Shown here: positions 1 through 7,745 of the stretch, piece after piece
Layout: each line of letters starts with the position of its first letter
Numbering within the stretch: position 1 is the first letter of the stretch
From: JAAYJT01 sp037446395
Lineage (GTDB): Bacteria > Bacteroidota > Bacteroidia > Bacteroidales > JAAYJT01
Reading direction: 5' to 3'
DNA length: 64,000 nt
NCBI GenBank assembly: GCA_037446395.1
Contig: JBBIIP010000016.1
Span: 5,205 to 69,204 of the forward strand
Translations under genes and position numbers: made by a program
The notes under the pieces: model-generated
What the model was told of the DNA's origin: nothing
Database searches by the model: none
Seen by the model: the letters and a program-made list of their open reading frames with translations, nothing else

Positions 1-449
1 GGATAGGTGTTTCCAAAAATTGATAGGGCTATTGAAAGCCTATTATTAAATTGTCTATTGAGGGATTCGATAAACAACCTGGAGAGTTCTTCATGAGTAG
101 TTTTTGCGACAATGCTCTTTTCCAAGGCATGGGAGTAAGGGCCATGCCCGATATCGTGCAGCAAAATTGCCAGGTATGCACCCGAGGCTTCCTCGCGGGT
201 GATGTGCAATCCTTTTAGCCGTAGCGATTCGATGGCCAGTTGCATCAAATGCAATGATCCCAGGGCATGATGAAAGCGGGTGTGCAGTGCTCCCGGGTAA
301 ACGAGTTGGGTCATCCCAAGCTGCTTGATGCGCCTCAACCGCTGAAACCATGGGTGCTCAATGATGTCGAAAGTCAGCTCATCCGGAATACTGATAAATC
401 CATAAACTGGGTCGTTGACGATTTTTCTTTTATTAAGTCCAGCGGCCAA
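1..449 (-). CDS. HD-superfamily phosphohydrolase (dGTPase/SAMHD1-like), 3' end cut by window
   Basis: The minus strand reads an open frame of about 150 codons that runs off the left edge. It starts LAAGLNKRKIVNDPVYGFIS and continues with HPWFQRLRRIKQLG, HTRFHHALGS and LLHDIGHGPYSHALE. The His and His-Asp motifs are those of the COG1078 HD phosphohydrolases, metal-dependent enzymes related to dNTP triphosphohydrolases; the actual substrate is not known from sequence. No ATG is available near the expected N-terminus, and TTG at 449-447 is the best start in the frame, because an in-frame stop lies a short way upstream. Only the N-terminal third to half of the protein is inside the window. It is divergent from porX with about 160 bp between them. 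The family call is firm; the start is uncertain. Confidence 0.8.
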   Translation of the reverse strand, partial: MAAGLNKRKIVNDPVYGFISIPDELTFDIIEHPWFQRLRRIKQLGMTQLVYPGALHTRFHHALGSLHLMQLAIESLRLKGLHITREEASGAYLAILLHDIGHGPYSHALEKSIVAKTTHEELSRLFIESLNRQFNNRLSIALSIFGNTY

Positions 450-512
450 ATGATAATTTATTAAAATGAGTATTTTCCATAGGGTTTATCAGGTGCTCTT
501 CCTCAATCGTAT

Positions 513-520
513 TAATTTTG
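513..520 (+). promoter_or_regulatory. Candidate -7 element (TAATTTTG) upstream of porX
   Basis: TAATTTTG matches the Bacteroidota -7 consensus TAnnTTTG and lies about 90 bp before the porX start. No clear TTG sits at the expected -33 distance, so this is a weak call. Confidence 0.25.
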
Positions 521-612
521 AATAATCAAATAATAAGCACCTTATAAACGTTAAAGATGCAAAGTTTATTAAAAAGTTCCATAAATCTAAAAATTTAAAT
601 AAAAACAATAAA

Positions 613-2169
613 ATGTCGGACAAAATCAATATACTTTGGGTGGATGATGAAATAGACCTGCTAAAACCCCATATTCTGTTTCTGAATCAGAAAGGCTATG
701 ATGTAGTAACCTCCAATAATGGAAACGATGCCCTTGATGTGCTGAAGACCAACCAGTTCGATATTGTTTTTTTGGATGAGCACATGCCTGGTCTTTCAGG
801 AATTGAGACACTTACCATACTTAAAGATCAATATCCGAACCTTCCGGTGGTGATGATCACAAAGAGCGAGGAAGAGCGGATTATGGAAGATGCAATCGGC
901 TCCAATATTACCGATTATTTGATTAAACCGGTGAATCCAAATCAAATTTTATTGGCATTGAAAAAGAGCTTCGATAACAAAAAGTTGGTTGCCGAAAAAA
1001 CCACTTTTGCCTATCAGCAAGAGTTTCGCAATATTGGTATGGAAATTGCAAATAACCTCGATTATGCTGAATGGGTTGAAATTTATCGCAAACTTGTATC
1101 ATGGGAGTTGAAGCTCGAGAAGTCGAAAGATGAAGGTATTTTGGATGTACTGCTGCAGCAAAAGGCCGAGGCAAATCAAGTGTTTTCCAAATTTATTGAA
1201 AAAAACTACCTGGGTTGGATTAACGGCTCTGTAAGAAACAAGCCGACACTCTCCCACACTGTTCTCAAAGAAAAATTATTTCCGCTTCTTGACGGGAGCA
1301 ACCCCATATTCCTGCTGCTGATTGATAATCTGCGCTTTGACCAGTGGCGGATCATTCAACCTATAATTGAGGAATTTTTTAAGACGGAAAGCGATGACGT
1401 TTTCTATAGCATTCTGCCCAGTACGACGCAATATAGTCGCAATGCATTATTTGGAGGCCTTATGCCTTCGGAAATTGAAAAGAAATATCCACGCTGGTGG
1501 GTGAATGAAGGCGAAGAGGGGACCAAAAACCAATTCGAAGGCGAATTACTGGGTGAGTATCTTAAACGCTATGGCCGCGACATCAAATATTCTTACAACA
1601 AAGTTTTGAACCTGGTTGCAGGCCGCAAGCTGGTTGAGTCTGTACCCAACCTGATGACAAACAAGTTAAATGTAATCGTTTACAACTTTGTGGATATGCT
1701 CTCGCATGCACGCACCGAGATGGAAATTATCAAAGAGTTGGCCGATGATGAGCCGGCTTATCGTTCGCTGACCTTGTCATGGTTTATGCACAGCCCGCTG
1801 CTCGAGATCATTAAATTGCTTGCCGAAAAAAGGGTTACCCTGGTTGTTACCACAGATCACGGATCGGTGAAGGTGCAGAACCCCGTGAAAATTGTCGGCG
1901 ACAAAAATACAACTACCAACCTGCGCTACAAAACAGGCAGAAGCCTCGACTATAATTCAAAAGAAGTGTTTGATGTGCGCAATCCATCTGATGCGTTTCT
2001 GCCCCGTGGAAACATGAGCAGCTCGTTTGTGTTTTGCCGTAAAAACGACTTTTTTGCTTACCCAAATAATTTCAACCACTATGCGAATTATTACCGCAAT
2101 ACATTTCAGCATGGTGGAATTTCGCTCGAAGAACTCATCATCCCTTTTTCTGTTTTAAGAAACAAGTAG
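613..2169 (+). CDS. porX: PorX: response regulator with PglZ domain, T9SS regulator
   Basis: This 518-residue protein has an N-terminal CheY-like receiver and a C-terminal PglZ (alkaline-phosphatase superfamily) domain, the architecture and length of PorX. Receiver residues are visible: acidic pair D11/D12, phospho-acceptor D55 (in VFLDEHMPG), T83 and K105. Metal-site motifs of the PglZ domain follow: LLIDNLRFDQW near 235, a Thr-rich segment near 270, VDMLSHARTE near 360 and TTDHGS near 413. In characterised Bacteroidota, PorX works with the sensor PorY and sigma factor SigP to control type IX secretion genes, and its PglZ domain cleaves nucleotide-type phosphodiesters. The two T9SS cargo genes downstream in this window fit that role. 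It is followed at short distance by tsaE and ald, a common order in this phylum. Confidence 0.93.
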   Translation: MSDKINILWVDDEIDLLKPHILFLNQKGYDVVTSNNGNDALDVLKTNQFDIVFLDEHMPGLSGIETLTILKDQYPNLPVVMITKSEEERIMEDAIGSNITDYLIKPVNPNQILLALKKSFDNKKLVAEKTTFAYQQEFRNIGMEIANNLDYAEWVEIYRKLVSWELKLEKSKDEGILDVLLQQKAEANQVFSKFIEKNYLGWINGSVRNKPTLSHTVLKEKLFPLLDGSNPIFLLLIDNLRFDQWRIIQPIIEEFFKTESDDVFYSILPSTTQYSRNALFGGLMPSEIEKKYPRWWVNEGEEGTKNQFEGELLGEYLKRYGRDIKYSYNKVLNLVAGRKLVESVPNLMTNKLNVIVYNFVDMLSHARTEMEIIKELADDEPAYRSLTLSWFMHSPLLEIIKLLAEKRVTLVVTTDHGSVKVQNPVKIVGDKNTTTNLRYKTGRSLDYNSKEVFDVRNPSDAFLPRGNMSSSFVFCRKNDFFAYPNNFNHYANYYRNTFQHGGISLEELIIPFSVLRNK

Positions 2170-2209
2170 AATTTTATTAACTTGCAGGCTTCAATCAGCC
2201 TCAATATTC

Positions 2210-2635
2210 ATGAAGACCAGAGTGTTTTCTCAATCCCCGGACGACCTGGAGGAAGCAGCAGAAACCATAATCAAATTGGCGGGCAATCGCACTGTGTTTG
2301 CATTTTATGGGGTCATGGGCTCCGGAAAAACAACAATCATCAAAGCCTTTTGCAGGGTGCTTGGTTCGGCTGATATAGTCACAAGCCCCACATTTTCGCT
2401 GATCAACCAATACTTCGATAACAAACAAAATCCGATTTATCATTTCGATTTTTATCGCATTAATTCGCTGAACGAAGCCATGGACATAGGTTATGAGGAG
2501 TATTTTTTTAGTGGAAATTACTGCCTGATTGAGTGGCCCGAAAAAATTGAACCCCTGCTTCCGCCTGACTGTGTAAAAGTCAGTATTTCTCGGGGGAAGG
2601 AAATTTTGCAAAGAATCATTGATGTTAAACTCTAA
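2210..2635 (+). CDS. tsaE: TsaE, ATPase of tRNA t6A37 biosynthesis
   Basis: This 141-residue P-loop protein has the Walker A motif GVMGSGKTT at residues 34-42, then SPTFSLINQY and HFDFYRI, and near the C-terminus LIEWPEKI, all hallmarks of TsaE/YjeE. TsaE binds the TsaB-TsaD complex and uses ATP to recycle it during formation of N6-threonylcarbamoyladenosine at position 37 of ANN-decoding tRNAs. Length is normal for the family. It lies 40 bp after porX and 11 bp before ald and is probably co-transcribed with both. Confidence 0.94.
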   Translation: MKTRVFSQSPDDLEEAAETIIKLAGNRTVFAFYGVMGSGKTTIIKAFCRVLGSADIVTSPTFSLINQYFDNKQNPIYHFDFYRINSLNEAMDIGYEEYFFSGNYCLIEWPEKIEPLLPPDCVKVSISRGKEILQRIIDVKL

Positions 2636-2646
2636 AAGGAATCAAC

Positions 2647-3864
2647 ATGAATCAGGAAAATCAACCCTTTTTTCCATATAAATCCTCTTCCATGCTACTG
2701 GCTAAAGAAGAAATGCTCGAGTTGACTAAAAAATGTAAACCGCTAACCATTGGCCTGGCCGGGGATGAGACACAAATGGAAAAGCGTATTTCGTTGGTTC
2801 CAAATGCGGTAGGTTTGCTGGTGCAAAATGGCCACAAGCTATTGATTGAACGCGACTCAGGCGAGCGTGCCTGGTTCAGCAATCATGAATATGCCGAGTA
2901 TGGTGGTGAGATTGTTGACAAGACGGAAGCATTCAAGGCAGACATTGTAATAAAAGTTGCCTCACTTACCCTGGCCGAAATTGAGATGCTGAAGCCAAAA
3001 TCCACCATCATCACTTCTCTGCAACTTTCAACCCAAGCAGAAGAATATTTCAGGCGACTTATGTCGAAAAAAATAACGTCCCTATCTTTCGAATATATTC
3101 AGGACAAAACAAAAGCCTTCCCAATTCGGCGGGCGATGAGCGAAATGGCAGGCACTGCCTCGATAATTACAGCTGCAGAGTACCTCAGTAATCCTGAATT
3201 CGGCAAGGGGCATATCCTTGGGGGATTTTCAGGTATTTCCCCCACCGAAGTGGTGATCCTTGGTGCAGGAACGGTAGGCGAATATGCCGCCAAAGCAGCG
3301 TTGGGCATGGGGGCAATGGTAAAAATATTCGACAATTCGATTTACAAACTTAAAGCGCTTCAAAACCACCTGATACAGCCTGTCTTCACTTCGGTGATCC
3401 AACCAAATGTTGTGCTTAAGGCATTAAAAACAGCCGATGTACTGATCGCTGCAATTTCGGCATCAAGCGGACGCACGCCTGTTTTCGTGAGCGAAGAAAT
3501 GGTGAGCCAAATGAAGCCAGGTTCAGTAATTATTGATGTCAGTATTGACCAGGGTGGTTGCGTAGAAACGTCTCAACCCACCGATCATCGAAATCCTGTA
3601 TTTATAAAGCATGGAGTCACCCATTATTGTGTGCCCAACATCGCTTCACGCTTTCCGCACACAGCCAGCTATGCCATCAGCAACTTCCTGGCGCCAATCT
3701 TGTTAGTGGCTGCTCAGGCAGGAGGCATTGAACCTATGCTGCATGAAAATGAAGGAATCAGGCGCGGAACCTATATGTTTAATGGATTAATCACCAACAG
3801 GCAGGTAAGCGATTACTTCAGGCTTCCTTATCAGGAAATTGAACTGCTATTATCTGCCTTTTAA
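2647..3864 (+). CDS. ald: Alanine dehydrogenase
   Basis: This 405-residue protein has the AlaDH/PNT N-terminal and NAD-binding domains. Visible landmarks are MEKRISLVPNAVGLL near residue 45, the Rossmann segment VVILGAGTVGEYAAKAAL near 200, and HGVTHYCVPNIASRFPHTAS near 320, which carries conserved His and Asn-Ile positions. The enzyme interconverts L-alanine and pyruvate plus ammonia with NAD. The N-terminal extension of about 30 residues relative to Bacillus Ald is usual in Bacteroidota. The ATG at 2647 follows tsaE by 11 bp. The 3' end overlaps the convergent proline dehydrogenase gene by 15 bp, so no separate terminator fits between them. Confidence 0.92.
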   Translation: MNQENQPFFPYKSSSMLLAKEEMLELTKKCKPLTIGLAGDETQMEKRISLVPNAVGLLVQNGHKLLIERDSGERAWFSNHEYAEYGGEIVDKTEAFKADIVIKVASLTLAEIEMLKPKSTIITSLQLSTQAEEYFRRLMSKKITSLSFEYIQDKTKAFPIRRAMSEMAGTASIITAAEYLSNPEFGKGHILGGFSGISPTEVVILGAGTVGEYAAKAALGMGAMVKIFDNSIYKLKALQNHLIQPVFTSVIQPNVVLKALKTADVLIAAISASSGRTPVFVSEEMVSQMKPGSVIIDVSIDQGGCVETSQPTDHRNPVFIKHGVTHYCVPNIASRFPHTASYAISNFLAPILLVAAQAGGIEPMLHENEGIRRGTYMFNGLITNRQVSDYFRLPYQEIELLLSAF

Positions 3865-5025
3865 GGCTTTTCTCCTGGTTATTTCGGTTCTGATCAAACC
3901 TAGCTCCCGGCCGGTTTGTCCGGCAATAGAGGTGTTTTCTTCGGCGCGCCTCAACAGATAAGGCAAAACAGATTTAACCGGCCCATATGGCATGTACTTT
4001 GCAACATTATATCCCTCAGCTGCCATGTTGAAGCTAATATGGTCGCTCATTCCATAAAGTTGCGAGTGCCAAATTCTCGGGTCATTGTTTTGAATACCAG
4101 CCTGATGCATAAGTTGGACGATGTATTGACAGCTTTCCTCATTGTGCGTTCCATTAAAAATGCTGATTCTATCAATGTGCCGGACAGAAAATTCAATGGC
4201 AGCATTGTAATTATGATCTGTTGCTTCTTTGCTTTCATAAACAGGGGAGGGGTATCCCATCTTTTTTGCTCTCGCTCGCTCACGTTCCATGTAAGCGCCC
4301 CTGACAAATTTCGCCCCCAGAAAATAGCCATCCATCTCTGCTTGTTTGAGGTCGTTTTTTAACTTCTCAAGCCGGTCTGTTCGATACATTTGATATGTAT
4401 TATATACGATGGCTTTTTTTTGGTTATAAGAGCGCATCATTTCAGCAGCCACGGTATCAACAATTTCCTGAAAATGAACATCTTCTGCGTCAATTAAAAT
4501 GGGAATACCCGATTCAAATGCCTGAAGGCAAAGTGTATTGATACGACCTCGAAACTGTAAAAATTCACTTTGCTGGTTTTCGTTCCAAGGAAGGTTTTTA
4601 CTTGCATGCTCGAGCAGGGAAGCAGTAGCAAAAGCCGTAGGCTTGAACACTGCAAAAGGAATACTGGCATCAGAGGCTGCAAATTTTATTGTTCTGAGGG
4701 TCTCGTCGAGAGCAGCCTCCATGGCAGATATCGAATGGCCCCCCTCCGCCGAGTAGTCAAGGATGGCTTTTACGTTAAATTTTTCAAGTTGCCTTACCGA
4801 AGGGATGCAGTCATCAATGCTTTCGCCCCCCACAAATTGCTTATAAAGGGTTGGCTTTATCAACCAAGCCAATGGAATATGAAGCGCTAAAGCCATATTG
4901 GCGAAAATTTTTCCGAATTTCACAACGATGGGGCTCGAGATAGCCCGAAATAAAAGATTCGCCCGTTGCAGGTCTTTATCTGACTGCCATCCAAATGCGA
5001 CACAAGTGTTTCCAAAATTTGCCAT
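3850..5025 (-). CDS. Proline dehydrogenase family protein
   Basis: This protein of about 390 residues matches the FAD-dependent ProDH barrel. Landmarks are LVKFGKIFANMALALHIPL near the N-terminus, GAKFVRGAYMERERARA with YPSPVYESKEATD, and near the C-terminus YMPYGPVKSVLPYLLRRAEE, the substrate-binding motif with YLxRRxxEN. It oxidises L-proline to pyrroline-5-carboxylate; it is the stand-alone form, without the P5C dehydrogenase half of PutA. The frame also allows an ATG at 5055, but the family N-terminus begins close to MANFGNTCVAFG, which favours 5025. It is divergent from aroB, only about 50 bp away (23 bp if the upstream start is used). Confidence 0.88.
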   Translation of the reverse strand: MANFGNTCVAFGWQSDKDLQRANLLFRAISSPIVVKFGKIFANMALALHIPLAWLIKPTLYKQFVGGESIDDCIPSVRQLEKFNVKAILDYSAEGGHSISAMEAALDETLRTIKFAASDASIPFAVFKPTAFATASLLEHASKNLPWNENQQSEFLQFRGRINTLCLQAFESGIPILIDAEDVHFQEIVDTVAAEMMRSYNQKKAIVYNTYQMYRTDRLEKLKNDLKQAEMDGYFLGAKFVRGAYMERERARAKKMGYPSPVYESKEATDHNYNAAIEFSVRHIDRISIFNGTHNEESCQYIVQLMHQAGIQNNDPRIWHSQLYGMSDHISFNMAAEGYNVAKYMPYGPVKSVLPYLLRRAEENTSIAGQTGRELGLIRTEITRRKALKGR

Positions 5026-5078
5026 GATGGTGATGCTTGAAAAATTATCAGTCAAAAAATTAACTGTATTTTTGTTTC

Positions 5079-6194
5079 ATGCCATTCCAAAATTACTCAT
5101 TTATTAATCGGCGACACACCTTCGTAGGCGATTTTGCGCATATGGCCCTGGCTAAATTTTTGAAAAATGGCATCCAGGGCTACTCTAAGGTTTTTGTGCT
5201 TACTGATCGAAACACCAAAAAGTACTGCCTGCCATGGTTGATGAACCATTTCAGATTGCCTGATGAGATCATTTTAGTGGAAATGGAAGCCGGTGAACTT
5301 CACAAAACCCTGGAAACTTGCAGAGTGATATGGCGTGAATTGGCTCAAACTGGTGCTGACCGTAAGTCCCTACTGGTTTGCATCGGGGGAGGTGTGGTGT
5401 GCGACCTCGGCGGGTTTGTTGCCTCAGCCTATATGCGTGGAATCGCCTGCATTTATCTTCCAACTTCATTACTTGCCCAGATTGATGCATCTGTCGGAGG
5501 GAAAACTGGCGTTGACCTCGATGGCTTAAAAAACTATATTGGGGCTTACTCAAAACCCAAAAAGATCTTCATTTTCCCTGAGTTTTTGAAGACCCTGCCA
5601 TTTGAGCACCTGCTATCGGGCTTTGGCGAGCTGGTAAAACATGCCCTTATCGAAGGACACGAAGAATGGGGCAGACTTAAAAACAGTTTTGCCAACATAG
5701 AAAGCTTGAAGAATTTTCCTCATTGGCAGGAACTCATCGCCCACTCAGTGGAATTGAAGCATAAAATCGTGAGCCTCGATCCAAGAGAAACAGGATCACG
5801 GAAAGTGCTAAACCTAGGCCACACCGTCGGACATGCACTTGAAACCTATTCCCTGCGCTATGACAAAAAACCGTTACTTCACGGCCATGCCATTGCGATT
5901 GGAATCATGGTTGAACTTCAGCTTTCTGACCAAGCCATTGATTATGAAAATAGCCTAGTTCGGGAAATCACACAATATCTCATGACATTTTTCCCGAAAT
6001 ACAGTCTTAGATCCGATCAGGTTGAAGCACTGATTGATTTGATGTTTTTTGATAAGAAAAACCATCGGGATCAACTTAATATGACCTTGCTGCGTGATAT
6101 TGGTCAACCGGTAATAAATTGTCATTGCAGTGTTACAGAGGTTATTCATGCAATTCATAAATGCCCTGCCATCAACACAAATGCTGCAGGCTGA
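5079..6194 (+). CDS. aroB: 3-dehydroquinate synthase
   Basis: This 371-residue protein carries the DHQ synthase signatures: GGGVVCDLGGFVASAYMRG near residue 105, the phosphate-binding QIDASVGGKTGVDL near 140, GELVKHALIEG near 185 (metal ligand Glu), and NLGHTVGHALE near 245 (metal ligand His). It converts DAHP to 3-dehydroquinate, the second step of the shikimate pathway, using NAD and a divalent metal. The ATG at 5079 gives the usual short N-terminus. No other shikimate gene lies next to it; what follows is a gene-poor stretch of almost 800 bp. Confidence 0.95.
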   Translation: MPFQNYSFINRRHTFVGDFAHMALAKFLKNGIQGYSKVFVLTDRNTKKYCLPWLMNHFRLPDEIILVEMEAGELHKTLETCRVIWRELAQTGADRKSLLVCIGGGVVCDLGGFVASAYMRGIACIYLPTSLLAQIDASVGGKTGVDLDGLKNYIGAYSKPKKIFIFPEFLKTLPFEHLLSGFGELVKHALIEGHEEWGRLKNSFANIESLKNFPHWQELIAHSVELKHKIVSLDPRETGSRKVLNLGHTVGHALETYSLRYDKKPLLHGHAIAIGIMVELQLSDQAIDYENSLVREITQYLMTFFPKYSLRSDQVEALIDLMFFDKKNHRDQLNMTLLRDIGQPVINCHCSVTEVIHAIHKCPAINTNAAG

Positions 6195-6990
6195 TCAGTC
6201 CCAACGCATTGCAAAACAGACACATCCAACCTTAATGGTTTTTGATTTGCCTGCATCCCAGCGCATCAAAAACAAACCGATGCCTATATTATCAAAGTTT
6301 TTCGGTTGGATGCATGAGCAGAAGAAACCTTTCATCCCTACACGATACAATTTTGCAGCGCCCACGGGTTAAGATAATTTAAAACCAATAATTAATAAGT
6401 AATTCATTGGAATTGCTTGTGCTGATACCGAGAATGAAGGCATTCAGGTTTTTGCCGACATTTGTGCGTTTTCAGAAAGGGCAATACAATTCCAAGCTGC
6501 TTGTTTTCCTGTTCGGGGTGGTGGCACAGGACAAGATTGCTGGAATTATCAAGAAATCCAAGAATGTTTTTGGCTATAAAAGCTTTCTTCAACTTGGACT
6601 AATGTATAGCTTTCGCATCACCCTGTCCCAGATGCAACACTCACAGCAATTTATGTTTTCCAGGATTTTCCTTCAAACCATTTGATTTTTTGGATATTCG
6701 CCAAACCATAATGAGTTGCAGAGTAACTGCAAATACTAAATGGAGGCAGATATGTTTGAAGAATTCAGGTTGAAGAAGACATTATTAAACTTAAGGCTAG
6801 CTAAATCAAATAGTTAGGTTTATTTGCACTTGCGGTAAAGTATTCTGGGGTTAATTTATAATTTAGCTGATTGATACAATATCCACACTCACTTTATAAT
6901 TTTTGGATAGAAGAAAATCGAAGGCAATAAATCATGAATCAATACAATATTTGAGTATTTTTGCCCTCGCTTTGGATTGGCAGCAACCAC
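6195..6990. other. Gene-poor interval of about 800 bp with no supported gene
   Basis: Between aroB and the Fe-S protein no frame on either strand gives a protein I recognise; the open stretches are under 95 codons and lack domain motifs. Two near-copies of a CCCAACGCATTGCAAAAC-like string occur at about 6200 and 6257. An inverted pair, CATCCAACC (6223-6231) and GGTTGGATG (6304-6312), could fold. The segment after about 6690 is AT-rich and looks like ordinary upstream region. A decayed gene or structured RNA cannot be excluded. Confidence 0.5.
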
Positions 6991-7710
6991 ATGACCATAG
7001 ACATCTTCATCCCCTGTTTTATTGACCAGTTTTATCCCGAAACTGGGTTCAATATGCTTCGTATCTTAGAAAAACTCGGGGTGGATGCCCACTACAACAA
7101 GAAACAACAGTGCTGTGGCCAGGTGGCATTTAATTCAGGATTTTGGGATGAAGCCAAAGCCATTGGGGAAAAATTTATAAGGAGCCATAGCAACAACCGC
7201 CTTGTCGTTACACCCTCGGCTTCTTGTGCAGGGATGGTGAGAAATAATTATAATGAGCTTTTCTACAATTCAGCACTCCATATCGAATACAGGCAGCTAC
7301 AGAAAAATATTTTAGAATTTACAGATTTTTTGGTGAATATTCTAAAAGTCTATGATGTCGAGGCCATCTTTAATCATGTGGTTACCTATCATGACAGCTG
7401 CTCTGCCTTACGTGAATACGGCATTAAGACAGAACCCCGAGTATTGCTGCAGCATGTGCGTGGCCTGGAGCTTCGCGAAATGCAGCATACTGACGAATGT
7501 TGCGGATTTGGCGGAATATTCTCTGTTAAAAACGAAGCCATAGCAGTAGCCATGGCAGAACAAAAAGTTGAGAATGCCCTTGCTACAGGTGCCGAGTATA
7601 TCATTTCGACTGATGCATCCTGTCTTATGCACCTTGACGGTTATATTAAAAAACACAAGCTCCCTCTGAAAACCGCCCACATTGTAGATGTTCTTGCTAC
7701 CGGATGCTGA
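6991..7710 (+). CDS. LutA-type (Fe-S)-binding protein (CCG domains)
   Basis: This protein of about 239 residues has two cysteine-rich CCG domains: CCGQVAFNSGFWDEAK near residue 38 and ECCGFGGIFSVKNEA near 168, plus TPSASCAGMV and TYHDSCSALREYG. This is the LutA/YkgE family, which in Bacillus forms a lactate-oxidising complex with LutB and LutC; related CCG proteins are heterodisulfide-reductase-like subunits. An upstream TTG at 6961 would add ten residues, but the family starts close to MTIDIFIPCFIDQFYP, so the ATG at 6991 is preferred. No lutB or lutC gene is next to it here, so its electron-transfer partner is not visible. The next gene's earliest possible start overlaps its stop. Confidence 0.87.
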   Translation: MTIDIFIPCFIDQFYPETGFNMLRILEKLGVDAHYNKKQQCCGQVAFNSGFWDEAKAIGEKFIRSHSNNRLVVTPSASCAGMVRNNYNELFYNSALHIEYRQLQKNILEFTDFLVNILKVYDVEAIFNHVVTYHDSCSALREYGIKTEPRVLLQHVRGLELREMQHTDECCGFGGIFSVKNEAIAVAMAEQKVENALATGAEYIISTDASCLMHLDGYIKKHKLPLKTAHIVDVLATGC

Positions 7711-7745
7711 CCATGACACCACTAAAATCACAAAATCCTGGCATA

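Noticed and set aside
5067..5074. TATTTTTG as a promoter of aroB
   Set aside because: It fits the -7 consensus but lies 5 bp before the start codon with no TTG at -33; it would imply a leaderless transcript.
6407..6685. Plus-strand 92-residue frame in the gene-poor interval
   Set aside because: No motif, no promoter and an opposing frame of similar quality; more likely noncoding.
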